64,000 nucleotides of DNA from NCBI RefSeq assembly GCF_026262505.1, contig NC_067208.1, positions 19,725,962 through 19,789,961 on the forward strand. Direction: 5' to 3'. The DNA comes from Trichomonas vaginalis G3. Its lineage: Eukaryota > Parabasalia > Trichomonadida > Trichomonadidae. The notes below the pieces were generated by a model. The model had not been told where the DNA came from. It made no database searches and saw only the letters and a program-made list of their open reading frames with translations. Every line of letters begins with the position of its first letter. Position 1 is the stretch's first letter. Shown piece by piece: positions 1 to 10,300 of this stretch. Made by a program: the position numbers and the translations under genes.

Positions 1-1869
1 TATTTCCAGCCGATGGTCGGAAACTACTTGAAAGTCATCGTCGGCGGCCTGATCAATCCATCTAAGACATACATAGAGGACGACACCAGTTTCGGCACCA
101 TTTTCGACATCAAAATCCACTCAGAGAAGTTCACAAACTACTACGAAATCCAGGGAAAGAAGGCCCTCTACGATTTCTCAAATCCGGAGAGTAAATATGT
201 CTCCTTCGCTAAATCTACTGTTTCTCAGACCATCCTTGACTTGATGATTGAATCGTCATACGCGGATGTCTTCTGTTCCTTCTTCAACAAGGAGAGCGAC
301 ACAGATTTCTACAGAGTCTTCTCCATCCTCAAAATGATTCTTCCTGTCGCTGCCGGTTGTCCTGAGTTCGAAACAATAAGGAAGTTCCTCGACGATAAAA
401 AAGAAGAAATGCTCACGTTCAAAACATTCAGAATTTTGACTGACATCCACTTCAACCTGCCACATAACGAGATCAAAGAGAACTTCTTCAGAATACTCGT
501 GGGAAATATAGATCTTTGGTACAAGAGCGTAGATTTCAACAGAATACTAGATTACATAATTAGATATTTATCAAAAGTGACACCTTTCGATGTAAAATAT
601 TCGTTAGAAAAATATTTGTCACTTTTCTCAGAAAACAAGAACTTAGAGATCAAAGAGAAATTTATTCTATATGTCTATTCTGTTCTGCACTACATAGACT
701 CCAAAAGTACTCAGTATCTGCTTGACAAAGTCTTTGACGATGAAATAGAAGATGAAATGAAATTGCAGTTGTTAGATTTTACAATTAAAAGTGACATTGT
801 TTTAGATGAAAACGAAAAGTACCTGACAATGAAGAAGATCGTCAAAAAGTTGTCTAACAAGATAGAGGAGACAGTGAAGTTCATCCACTTGTTGATCAAA
901 ATATCAGGAGAGAAAAGCTACATCTACATGTTCACTTGCGCAAAGAAAATCGAAAATTTGGGGATTTCAAAACTTATTTTCGATAAAATTTACGAGAATT
1001 TCACTGAATTCCCTCAAATCACTTACCTGCTCGCAATTCTATCCCTCAAACTCTCTCCATCAGAGAAAGAAGCATCTCTAACTGCTCTGCTTTGGATGGC
1101 AATGAATTGTGGGTTTACAATAACCGATGATCAGTGGGCCATTGTTCCTATAATTGTTTATTCCCAAATTCCTCACATGGCTGATACTTTTTCACACTTC
1201 CTGTTTCTCATGTCAACGAAGCCGAACTCAAAGAAGCAGAACTCGCCTGTCCAGACATTTCTGACTTTGAAATTGTTTAGTTTGACGATCACTTCACTCG
1301 ACAAAGTGGTCACAAAGTTTGTTGAATACTGCATCGACCAGTACTACAAAGATATACCGAATATGTTGAATTTCCTGCTGTTTTCAAGCGTTTTTATCTG
1401 GCCAAACGTGCAGCCAATGAATGCGAGATTGAGAGAAGATTTTGCTATGTCACCTTTTGCAGAAAATTTGACACCAGAATTAAATCTTCCACAGTTTAGC
1501 CCAATAGAGACTGTTGAAGGCATTTTGAACTTTTTGTCTTCAATAAACATGCCGGACATAAACATCAGATTCAAAGTCAGGTTCGAGGATGATTTCTCAT
1601 GGAAGGACAGAGATGTTTTGTCTATTTTCGAGAAAATTTTGAAGCAGCCACAAGTTAATAATGACGTATCTCCGCAGTTGAAGTTCATCTTGGAGAAATA
1701 CTGCAACGGACAAGTTGTTGAAGAAGAAAAGAACACTCCTGAAATGCAGGTGTCTGTGATTTATGTTATTGAGAACGCATTGACAACTTTCAAGAGTTTG
1801 TTCACTGAATTCGCTCCAGCAACTTTTAGAACATTTGGAGAAACTCTTTTCTTCTCTGAATCTTTATAA
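1..1869 (+). CDS. C-terminal part of a large alpha-helical protein, unknown function
   Basis: The frame is open from the first base of the window, so the gene very probably begins upstream. The first ATG is at 13 and the stop is TAA at 1867-1869, giving at least 618 residues. The protein is dominated by amphipathic helices rich in Leu, Ile, Phe, Lys and Glu in a HEAT-like solenoid pattern. I see no catalytic motif, signal peptide or clear membrane segment. Codon use (many TTC, GAC and AAG in the first 500 bases) is that of a well-expressed host gene. I do not recognise the family. A trichomonad-specific scaffold or nucleoporin/karyopherin-like solenoid is possible but unproven. Confidence 0.8.
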   Translation, partial: YFQPMVGNYLKVIVGGLINPSKTYIEDDTSFGTIFDIKIHSEKFTNYYEIQGKKALYDFSNPESKYVSFAKSTVSQTILDLMIESSYADVFCSFFNKESDTDFYRVFSILKMILPVAAGCPEFETIRKFLDDKKEEMLTFKTFRILTDIHFNLPHNEIKENFFRILVGNIDLWYKSVDFNRILDYIIRYLSKVTPFDVKYSLEKYLSLFSENKNLEIKEKFILYVYSVLHYIDSKSTQYLLDKVFDDEIEDEMKLQLLDFTIKSDIVLDENEKYLTMKKIVKKLSNKIEETVKFIHLLIKISGEKSYIYMFTCAKKIENLGISKLIFDKIYENFTEFPQITYLLAILSLKLSPSEKEASLTALLWMAMNCGFTITDDQWAIVPIIVYSQIPHMADTFSHFLFLMSTKPNSKKQNSPVQTFLTLKLFSLTITSLDKVVTKFVEYCIDQYYKDIPNMLNFLLFSSVFIWPNVQPMNARLREDFAMSPFAENLTPELNLPQFSPIETVEGILNFLSSINMPDINIRFKVRFEDDFSWKDRDVLSIFEKILKQPQVNNDVSPQLKFILEKYCNGQVVEEEKNTPEMQVSVIYVIENALTTFKSLFTEFAPATFRTFGETLFFSESL

Positions 1870-2069
1870 TCTTTTCTTTTATATATTTTGTTTTAAATGT
1901 ATTTATTTTCTAAAATAATTTGTATTTTTATTGAAGCTCATATGATTATCCATTGTTGAAACAGATATTCCTATCTTGGCACTTCATTTAATTGAATTTC
2001 AAATAAAAACTAAGAAAAATTTTGAGATATAAACAAACTTTTACAAACAAAAATTATAAATTATATATT

Positions 2070-3254
2070 TCAAAAAGACGAAATAACGCGAACAACTTTC
2101 TTTCTGCGTGGAGAATCGTTGTGCTTGACTGTGACTTTCTTTATAGATGGCTTTTCTTCTTCGATTGGCTCATCAATAATTAATTTGTGAGATGGTAATG
2201 GTTCATCCTTGATTCCATTATGAATCCTGAATAGTTCCATTCTCTTTGTTGAATCTCTTAATGTCGCTATCATGTCACAAAAAATCATATTCTTTGATTC
2301 TCCGAAAAACTCGGAAAAGAGTTTGTAAAATTCTGCACAACTAATTCTATTCTTGATGAATGAATTAAATGCAGAAGAATATTTTTCAACTTTTGGCTTT
2401 GCTTTGAGAATTTCCCAAACTTTTTTCTTGTAAATGTTGATGAATTCGCTTCTATAATTATTTGATTTTGTATTTGTTGTAGTTTCTTCTACTTCAAAGT
2501 CTCTCATGAAATCGATTTCGTTATCAAAATCATGATGTACTCTTTGTAAATGAAGCAATAATTCTCCTCTTGTTGCAAAAGCCACGAGTTGCATAGCAGC
2601 ACAATCCTGATGATGGCAAACAAAGTGTTCTTTCTCATTGTGCTCAATCAAATCTTGTGGAGTATTGAACCATATGATTTTATTGTTCTTGGCGCAAATT
2701 TCGCATCTTTGATGTGATTCGTTCATGTGCTCAGCTAATGTGTGCTGGTCGAAAAACAGTGACTTGCAGCAAATGCATCTTGGATGATGTTGGTGAATGT
2801 GCTTATGGATTTCAGCCTTGGTGAATGTTTCTAGTGAGTGCGGATTAAATCTTCCGCTTCCTTGGCATATCCTGCATATTGTTTCACCATGCTTCTCTAA
2901 GTGCTTTGAGAATTGATTAATATTATGGAATTTATGATGGCAATGATGGCAATTAAACATATTTAAGTTCTTAATTTCCTTCTTAGCGGCTGGATCTGTA
3001 TAATATATCTTATTAGCATCATCAAATTCTAAATTTAATTGTTTTGCAGATTCATAGTCTAAATTTAATTTTGACGTTGCAATAGGCCATGAGCCATCAT
3101 TATTTTGCTGACAATAATAGCAGCAGTTGTTTCCATAGTTCTTAGAATATCTAATATAGCATTGTAAACAAATATCATTGTGTCCACAATGCTGCAATAC
3201 CCTAATATTGATTGGTTCGGAGCAGATATCACAGTACACTCTTGAGTCTTCCAT
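2070..3254 (-). CDS. RING and C2H2 zinc-finger protein, ZNF598/Hel2-like E3 ubiquitin ligase
   Basis: A 394-residue protein. An N-terminal RING (C8, C11, C23, H25, C29, C32, C45, C48) is followed by a run of C2H2-type fingers between about residues 100 and 245, including CHHCHHKF, CRICQGSG, CICCKSLF and CEICAKNN. This order, RING then about four to five C2H2 fingers then a charged tail, is that of ZNF598/Hel2. In other eukaryotes that ligase ubiquitinates ribosomal proteins at collided ribosomes to start ribosome-associated quality control. It is shorter than human ZNF598 (about 900 residues) because the low-complexity tail is short. The start is the first ATG (3254), just before the RING. 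Family assignment is from domain order; activity is inference. Confidence 0.8.
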   Translation of the reverse strand: MEDSRVYCDICSEPINIRVLQHCGHNDICLQCYIRYSKNYGNNCCYYCQQNNDGSWPIATSKLNLDYESAKQLNLEFDDANKIYYTDPAAKKEIKNLNMFNCHHCHHKFHNINQFSKHLEKHGETICRICQGSGRFNPHSLETFTKAEIHKHIHQHHPRCICCKSLFFDQHTLAEHMNESHQRCEICAKNNKIIWFNTPQDLIEHNEKEHFVCHHQDCAAMQLVAFATRGELLLHLQRVHHDFDNEIDFMRDFEVEETTTNTKSNNYRSEFINIYKKKVWEILKAKPKVEKYSSAFNSFIKNRISCAEFYKLFSEFFGESKNMIFCDMIATLRDSTKRMELFRIHNGIKDEPLPSHKLIIDEPIEEEKPSIKKVTVKHNDSPRRKKVVRVISSF

Positions 3255-3984
3255 TTATATTTATGTTAAGAAAAATTTTTTCCTCTCATAATAGAAAATT
3301 AGGTTGATGGGCAAAAATTTTCGAGAAATAAAATTTTAGTCTAAAAAAATTTTCCTCAGATCTTAATTGAAGATAGCTTGGAAGACTCTATTGGGTGTGA
3401 GTTTTATTGTGATTTAAAAGTTTATGCAATAAATTCGAAATGTTGAAAATAGAAAACATTATCTAAATGCTTACAATAGGCGATATGAATAAAGCAAAGT
3501 TTGTATTGATTAAAAGGTATGTCTTCCTCAAATAAACAGTCTTAAATGAAAGAATTGAAATAATAACCTTTCATAATTGTTCATATTGTGTCATGACAAT
3601 ACGATTTGAACCATTTAATTCTTTTTCTTGGCTTTACTCAAAGAAGTATCACATAATGGAAAATTTCATTCATGATGCCATAGCAGGCTTAATTACTTAA
3701 AATTGTCTAAGGAACAAAATCGTTTTTATTTCATATGATTTCAGAACGATGTCGGATTTAACGCAGATGTTTATCATAGCAACATATGAATATATGAATT
3801 CTCGATTTAGAGTAAATAAACATTTCTATCAGGCTCAAAAATTATTTTTCGTTAGAAGGGTGCTAAACAGATAATTTTCGAATGAAAAATGCTCTAATTC
3901 CATATATTTTACATTTAACTTGATATAATTTCCTTAATAGTTAATATATTTAATGTGACTCACTACAGTTAATTCATATTATAT
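3255..3984. other. Intergenic AT-rich DNA
   Basis: No open frame with coding character. The stretch upstream of the zinc-finger gene has T runs but no clear initiator match within 25 bases of its ATG. Nothing else is supported. Confidence 0.6.
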
Positions 3985-4093
3985 GTGTGGGTTGATTTTA
4001 AGAGGGCAAACCCAAATTTTAGCTAAAAGTGACAGGGGAAAAAAACGTTTAGTATTAAAAAAAAAGACCGATGAGAGCTTCGTTCGAAATATA

Positions 4094-4153
4094 GAGGGAA
4101 CTGAGAATGCGCAACCATTCTCAGGGAATATTGGATGCTATTCCCGTTCCCTC
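4094..4153. repeat. Nested hairpins
   Basis: GAGGGAA at 4094 pairs with TTCCCTC near 4147. Inside it CTGAGAATG (4101-4109) pairs with CATTCTCAG (4116-4124), and GGGAATA pairs with TATTCCC. The palindromes are nested rather than random, in keeping with a foldback element. Confidence 0.6.
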
Positions 4154-4195
4154 TGTATGGAAAATTGAGGTTTTCAAAGGGAGTTAAAATAATAT

Positions 4196-4548
4196 CAAAT
4201 TTATACTAATTTACTTCAAAATACAAAAGTATTTGACAGCTAAAATTAGTTACTTTAGCAAGCCTATCAATACCCTTTTACGATTATTGTTACTTTTTCG
4301 AAATAAAAGTAAAAACAAATTTATACTAATTTACTTCAAAATACAAAAGTATTTGACAGCTAAAATTAGTTACTTTAGCAAGCCTATCAATACCCTTTTA
4401 CGATTATTGTTACTTTTTCGAAATAAAAGTAAAAACAAATTTATACTAATTTACTTCAAAATACAAAAGTATTTGACAGCTAAAATTAGTTACTTTAGCA
4501 AGCCTATCAATACCCTTTTACGATTATTGCTACTTTTTCGAAATAAAA
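4196..4548. repeat. Tandem repeat, three copies of a 120-bp unit
   Basis: Lines beginning at 4201, 4321 and 4441 are near identical, with exact 120-bp spacing and one base change in the third copy. The unit is AT-rich. Because 120 is a multiple of three, an open frame runs through it, but this is a by-product of the repeat and not a gene. Confidence 0.9.
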
Positions 4549-4646
4549 TAAATTTATTATCAAAAACCTTTTTTTCTTAGTAAAAATAAACGAAATTTTT
4601 TACCTTATGAATTTTTGATGGAAATATGCAAATTTAAAATAATAAA

Positions 4647-4780
4647 GAAAGCCGCGAGCGAAGCGATCGGCTTAGTTCGAAGATTTTGATTCAAATCTTT
4701 GCTGATCTGTAATTCGCGGAAGCCGCGAGCGAATCGAGCGGCTTAGGTCTAAGATTTTGATTCAAATCTTTGCTTATATT
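4647..4780. repeat. Two copies of a GC-rich hairpin unit
   Basis: Two units of about 65 bp (4647-4709 and 4719-4780) share AGCCGCGAGCGAA near their start and AGATTTTGATTCAAATCTTTGCT at their end. The first part can fold (AGCCGC with GCGGCT in the second copy), and the second part is a near palindrome (AAGATTT/AAATCTT). This GC-rich motif stands out in AT-rich surroundings. Confidence 0.75.
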
Positions 4781-5054
4781 CCTTAAATTCTTTATGAAAC
4801 TCGCAACAGTTCCATAAAAAATTTTAAATTCTAAACTGTCGAAATTACCGATCGGTAATCACACCCCTCACGGGTGTGTTATTTTTTACAGGCGTGTCAC
4901 TTTTAGCTAAAATTACCCCTACTCGAAAAAGTGGTTAAAATATCTTGAGATTTCCTACTTAAAAATACAAGCATCCATGAGTATAGTATTTTTCATTATT
5001 ATCTATTGAAATGTGATTGTATACAGTATTCAATTTATGTTTAATTGACCAATA

Positions 5055-5564
5055 ATGGAATTTCAGCACCCAATTGTTGTGCTTATATACTCTTTGACAG
5101 TCCTTTATCCATATGTCATTTATACATGGGCATATACAAACCCAGTACACTTCTTAAAACACTGCTCCCAAAAGTTTCTGATTGATACATCATCATACTC
5201 TCATTTCTTTAGCTTTGTTTTATATGGTTATATTTGCCTTCAATCAGAGTTCCTTCTCGAATCATTTTTGTTCTCTATCCCGATCATCATCATTGGTCAA
5301 GTTCTCAACTTTGCCGTTTACAAGAAACTCGGAATGTGCAGAACCTACTACGGATGGGAATTAGGTCTTTACAACGGCGAACTTATTTCCGGCTTCCCAT
5401 TCAAAATGGGCGACGCTCAGTACAAGGGATGCATGCTTACAATCCTTGGCTGCTTCTTTAGCTTCAAGGCAACATTAGATGTTACAGTTGCTACACTTGT
5501 ATGGCTTATTGCCTATACTTACATTATCATCATTGAAAACCTTACACCAGGAAGGAAGGCTTAA
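5055..5564 (+). CDS. Phospholipid methyltransferase (PEMT/Opi3-like)
   Basis: A 169-residue integral membrane protein with about four hydrophobic segments. The signature region near residues 100-125 (GWELGLYNGELISGFPF, then DAQYKG) matches the PEMT/Opi3 family, where the FPF..D.(M/Q)Y.G block lies before the last membrane helix. An acidic pair-like IENLTPGRK end sits where the family binds S-adenosylmethionine. The family methylates phosphatidylethanolamine derivatives toward phosphatidylcholine in the ER membrane. Family size is about 170-200 residues, so this looks complete. The first ATG is used. Substrate step and localisation are inferred from the family. Confidence 0.7.
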   Translation: MEFQHPIVVLIYSLTVLYPYVIYTWAYTNPVHFLKHCSQKFLIDTSSYSHFFSFVLYGYICLQSEFLLESFLFSIPIIIIGQVLNFAVYKKLGMCRTYYGWELGLYNGELISGFPFKMGDAQYKGCMLTILGCFFSFKATLDVTVATLVWLIAYTYIIIIENLTPGRKA

Positions 5565-5849
5565 AAACAAATCAATTCCCGTTGATTTTATGTCAATTGG
5601 CCTGTTTTGTTTTTTCACTTTCTTTAATTCATTGTAATAAAAAATTTATCGAAAATCTTTAAATAATTTTTCTATGTCTGGATTCTTTTGCTTGATGGCA
5701 TGCTGTATGCCCGTTATGGATCATTTTCATTGGAATTCATAAAATAATATTCAAATAAAGAGCATTAATCTGAATACTATATAGAAAAATGTGTTCCATG
5801 GCTGAATGTTAATTTGCGATTGGCATTTAGCCGGTTATTTTTATTCTTG

Positions 5850-6437
5850 ATGGATACCTCAAATCTATCAAGAAAAATGTTTTTGAATAAAGGGATGATT
5901 TTAATTACATGTGATGAAAAATCTCCAAAAACATATAGAGAACATACAAACGTTAAGATTTATGGTTATTTTAATGGCGAAAAATTGATGTTAATGAGAA
6001 TTTATCTTTCATTTGATTATGATATTTACACACTTCTTAAATGCGAAATCGATGAAGATAGATTTAATGAACTTAAAGAAAAAATCGGATGGTCAATTCC
6101 GTTTGAAGAATCTCCAAAGGAATTTGCAGAGTTTTTCAGCCCTGAAACAGACCAAAACTCATCAATCGATATACTTTATACGATTACTCCATTTTTTGGA
6201 AAAATGACTTTTCACGAAATTACTTCATCACAAAGAATTTTTCTCTTCGACTTAACATTTAATGATTGTGATCGCGCGGAATCATTTGATAACGCTCAGA
6301 CAAGATATGATGACGTCAGAAACGATCTACACAACATTGAGAAACAAAAAAAAATCATTTACAAGTACCTCCATGATAAGAACCCTAAATTACTTGACTG
6401 TATGAAGCAGAACGTATTTTCGAAAATTGATATCTAA
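5850..6437 (+). CDS. Short protein with a SAS-6-like head domain
   Basis: A 195-residue protein starting at the first true ATG in frame (5850). Residues about 20-145 follow the pattern of the SAS-6/XRCC4-type head: an I-x-L-x-x-D-x-D strand with DIYTLLKCEI, the motif DRFNELKEKIGW, a Phe/Pro stretch ending in EFAEFF, then ITPFFGKMTFHEITSS leading to LFDLTF. A short coiled coil follows (about residues 148-185). SAS-6 builds the ninefold centriole/basal-body cartwheel and normally carries a coiled coil of 200 or more residues. Here the coil is very short, so this may be a SAS-6-like paralog rather than true SAS-6. Remote similarity judged by eye. Confidence 0.5.
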   Translation: MDTSNLSRKMFLNKGMILITCDEKSPKTYREHTNVKIYGYFNGEKLMLMRIYLSFDYDIYTLLKCEIDEDRFNELKEKIGWSIPFEESPKEFAEFFSPETDQNSSIDILYTITPFFGKMTFHEITSSQRIFLFDLTFNDCDRAESFDNAQTRYDDVRNDLHNIEKQKKIIYKYLHDKNPKLLDCMKQNVFSKIDI

Positions 6438-6917
6438 TTGACTTATTAGAAATACTAATTCATCTTCCACTCAACTAACATATGTATTTCCTATGGGTTA
6501 TTACTGAAGATTTTTGATTGTTTAAGATAATCGAAATCAAATTCAATGTTTCAAGACAAAATTGCTTTGACTTGATAAAGCGCTCACTACAGTTCAACAA
6601 TATTATTATTTTGCCATTGTTATTTGTCTATTTGCAAAAAAAATATTTTGTTTATATTTTAATTCGCATCTTTTTGTATGAAATAAACTGTATTGTATCG
6701 TAACTAGATATAGATTGAGTGCGGGACAAATTTGCCAGATGTCACTTTTTCACTAACCTTAAATTACGCTTTTCTAATTTTAAAAAAATAACCTTAAATT
6801 ATATTTGAAGAAATTATGTCTATGATATATGTTTTATGCTAGAATCTTGGAGTTTTCAAGCACTACACAAGAGCTCCAAGGTTCCAAGAGTGAATGCTCA
6901 ATAGCAATTATAGAGAT
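6438..6917. other. Intergenic DNA with a TGTCACTTTTT box
   Basis: No gene seen. GAGTGCGGG at 6717 and TGTCACTTTTT at 6740-6750 recur elsewhere in the window (for example 20651 and 52909-52919). Their role here is unknown. Confidence 0.4.
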
Positions 6918-6981
6918 GTACCTTTTCAAAATGACTTTTACTGATTAAATTTAACCAATAGAAGACATTTTGAAAAGGTAC
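6918..6981. repeat. Inverted repeat with 16-bp arms
   Basis: GTACCTTTTCAAAATG (6918-6933) pairs perfectly with CATTTTGAAAAGGTAC (6966-6981) across a 32-base loop. The pairing extends outward through AGAG/CTCT with a small bulge. Confidence 0.8.
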
Positions 6982-7078
6982 CTCTACAATTAGATATACA
7001 AGAGATTCAAAGCTTCATTTCAGATAGATTTGAAATTTTGAAACTCTTGGTAGATTTTGAGTGAATGCTGACAATCAT

Positions 7079-7296
7079 CTTTGAGAAGGTTTTCTTAAAG
7101 AAAACCTTCTCAAAGAGGTTTCTCAGGAGCCCTGAGGCTCCCTTTCGTAATGATTGGGAGCCTTGGGGCTCCTGAGACGAAGAATGGCTTCGCCGAATCT
7201 TTGATCAGCAGAGGCCAAATGAAAAGGCCTCTGCTGATGGATTCTCAGGAGCCCTGAGGCTCCCTTTCGTAATGATTGGGAGCCTTGGGGCTCCTG
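7079..7296. repeat. Cluster of four strong hairpins
   Basis: 7079-7115 is a perfect hairpin with 18-bp arms and a one-base loop. 7124-7174 has 19-bp arms with two mismatches and a 13-base loop (CAGGAGCCC..., loop TTTCGTAATGATT). 7204-7238 has 13-bp arms and a nine-base loop. 7246-7296 is a near-exact second copy of the 7124 hairpin. They sit between the convergent ends of the SAS-6-like and coiled-coil genes. An open frame on the minus strand here is an artefact of the repeats. Confidence 0.85.
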
Positions 7297-7329
7297 CAGC
7301 AGAGTATCGCTCCGCTCCATTAATTTTTT

Positions 7330-10300
7330 TTAAAAAAAGTGCCGTGTGGCAAATTTGTCCTGTTCCCAAACGAAATGAGCAACAGCATCTTCAGTAGATT
7401 GGCCTGGAACTGCATTCACCAATCTTCTTACTGCAGCATCTGTGCTTGAGAGCTTGTCAATAGTTTCTTTTGCCTTGGAAATCAACGATTTAAATGATCT
7501 TTCATCCAATTTCTCATTTGTGGAGAATAAATTATTCAGTGTACTTGCAGCATATGTGAAAATTTTTCTTTTTTCTGTTTCAATTTTGAGCTTCTCTTCT
7601 CCAGTAACAGCAGAAAGTTTTGATTCATATTCCTGTATCTGGGATGTTGTCGATGCCCGAAGAAGTTGCTTTTCTCTTTGTATTTCCTCTTCAAGATTTT
7701 TGAGATCTCTCTTCAAATTCTCGTTTGAGAGCTCTGACTTTGTTAATTGGTCAGATGTTTTATTATATTTAGTTTGCAAGTCAGAAATTATTTGGTTAAG
7801 GTTTGTTAACTCTACAGAATAGTCCTTGAGTTTCTTTCCAAGTTCATTAACTGTTCTTTCGTAGCTTTCCTTCATTAATTTCTTCTCCATTTCGAGTTTT
7901 TCTATCATTTTTGTGCTTTGTGTCTTTTCTTTCTTAATTTGAATTTCTTTTGTTTCTATCTGGGATGAAATTGAAGAATTCTGGCTTTGAACTCTTTCTT
8001 TATACTCATCAAGTGATTTCTGCAGTGATTTGTTCTCTTTCAGAGCATTTTGAAGTTCAATTTGGAATTGCTGAATTTCTTTGGCTCTGTTTTCTTCGCA
8101 TTCCTTAATTTTAGATATATATGATTCTTCTATTGATGATATTTCTTCTTGGTTCTGTTTTGAAATGCTGATTTCGGATTGTTCCAAATTTTTAACTTTT
8201 TCACGAAGAGATTGATTGTCTTTTCTCAAATTATTGATTGTTTTTGTGGAATTTTCCTTTTCAGCATTGAGACGCTCAATATCTAAATTAAGTTTTGAAA
8301 CTGTATTGTTCAACTCTTCATTTGATTCTTCTGACATCGAAATTGCTCTTTCTAAGTTCTTTATCTTTTTCTTCTGCTTGTTTATTTGTGATTGGTAGTT
8401 CTTAATCATTGAAGTTGAATAAGAAGCAATGTCTTCAACAGAAGAGAACTGGTTATCAAAGGAACTGTTGATATAATCAATCTGTTTTCTGTATGAATCG
8501 TTTTCATGGGAATATTCAAGAAGTTTTTGTTGCATGTCTTTGATAATATTTAATAGCTCTGTTCCTTGTCCTTTCAAGACATAATCGAGTGGAATGGAGT
8601 TTCCTGTAAGAAGTATTGAAAGAGAAACAATGAAATTGTTGATGGTTGACATTCTTTGCGAATTTTGAATATTAATTTTTTGTAATTCATCTTCTATTTG
8701 AGTAATTACTCCATGCTGGTGATCTGCAATGCATGAAAGCATTGTTTGTATCTTTGATCCTGCTTTCAATGAAGGATTTGCAATAATTGAGTTTAATTTT
8801 TCTTGAAGATCCTTTTCAAAGTGGGAAACATTCCATGATGATGCTGGAACAAAGTCTGCTTCTGTTGGTTGTGGTTTTTGGAGCTCTAATTTTGCATCTA
8901 ATAATTCATCGTTCAAATTCTTGATTTCATCTTTTAGTTTCTCATTCTCTCCGGCTTTTTGCTTAATTTCATTATTAAGTTTTTGAACATTTTGCTCTAA
9001 TTCAGAAATTTTGAGTTGATTTTCAACAATTTCTTTTTTGAGAACTTCATTTGTCTTTTCGAGCATTGAGATCGACTGTGATTGCTTCTTAAACTGTATC
9101 TCGTGCGATTTCATAACATCTTTATGGTTTTTATCTGAACTAGTTATTGTATTTCGAAGAGATTTGAGTTGTTCCTCTGATTCTTCAAGTAATTTAGATT
9201 TTGTTGAAGCTTCATTTTGATATTTAGTTATTGATGCATTCAAATTGATGATTTCTGTGTCGGATTCATCAATTTTATGAGAAAGTTCTGAAATTTTTGT
9301 TTGTAGAGCTTTATTTTGAGTGGTTAATGAATTTACTTTATCTTTCAGCTCGTTGATTACTGCTTTGCATTTTGGTTTTTTCTTATTTTGTTCAATAACT
9401 TGAGGAATTTCTGGTTTTTGGATAATAATCTGCGGAGGAGCTCTTGCTGGTGACTTGGAAATTTGATCCTTAAGCATAGCAACCCTTTCTTCGTAAAGTT
9501 TGATTTGATTTTGATAATCATTTATTTGAACTTTGTAATCTTCAGTATTTGTATCAATGATATTCTTTAGACGTGATATTTCTGTAATATATTCTTTCTC
9601 TTTCTTATGGAATTCAAGTATTTTCTTCTTATTTTCGTTTTCTGAATCTTCTGAATTTTTGTGCAGCAGAACGATTACATTTTTCATTTGTTTGATCTTA
9701 CTTTTCATATTGTTAATTTTTTGTTGATAATTAATCTCTGAAATATTCTGATTGAAAGATTGGGTTTGAGAAAGCACTGAAGAAGTATTTTGTGGTGGTG
9801 GAGATTCGAAGAATAAAAAGAGCTCGTTAATGTCTGCAATATTGATCGCGAGATATTGATTAATGTTGTTAATTAATTTCAATAGTTTTTGTTTTAAGAC
9901 TTCTTCCGAAATTTGGTAAGATTTTATGTTTTCATCACGTTCTTGAATCTGAGAATTGAGTTCGTCGATCTTTTTCTTCCATGATTGAGTCGTTAAATTC
10001 ATTTCCTTTTGAATTTCGTAAATTTCGTTTGCTCTTGCTTCTTCAAAGTTTTTCTTTTGTTCTTCTAATTTATTTAATGCTTCTTTTTGAGACCTTGTTG
10101 CTATTTCAAGGCGATTAATATAATCATCTCTCTGAGAAGTCATTTCTAGTATTTTTGTCTTGAGTTGAGCGTTTTCTTTACTGATTTCTTTAGTCTTGGC
10201 CGCAAGTGCAACAGCTGATTCGAACTGCGCCTTGAGGAGACTGTTTTGTTTAATTAAGTTTGCGTTATCTTCTTTAAGTTGTTCATTATGCTCTGCTGTA

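Larger units (their letters stand above)
3985..4940. mobile_element. Small non-coding element with imperfect terminal inverted repeats (MITE-like)
   Basis: A perfect 19-bp inverted pair lies at 4016-4034 and 4895-4913 (core TTTTAGCTAAAAGTGACA). Looser similarity extends outward, with a GGG-rich stretch and a T/C-rich stretch on each side. The roughly 0.95 kb between holds a hairpin cluster (4094-4153), three copies of a 120-bp unit, two copies of a GC-rich hairpin unit and a final hairpin at 4861-4879. No protein is encoded. This is the layout of a non-autonomous DNA element or foldback element. The outer ends and a target duplication are not clear. Confidence 0.55.

Noticed and set aside
4233-4580. 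Open frame of 115 codons on the plus strand
   Set aside because: It is the 120-bp tandem repeat read in one frame; the product is the same 40 residues three times.
7123-7320. Minus-strand ORF of 65 codons
   Set aside because: It reads through the duplicated hairpins; its internal repeat mirrors the DNA repeat.
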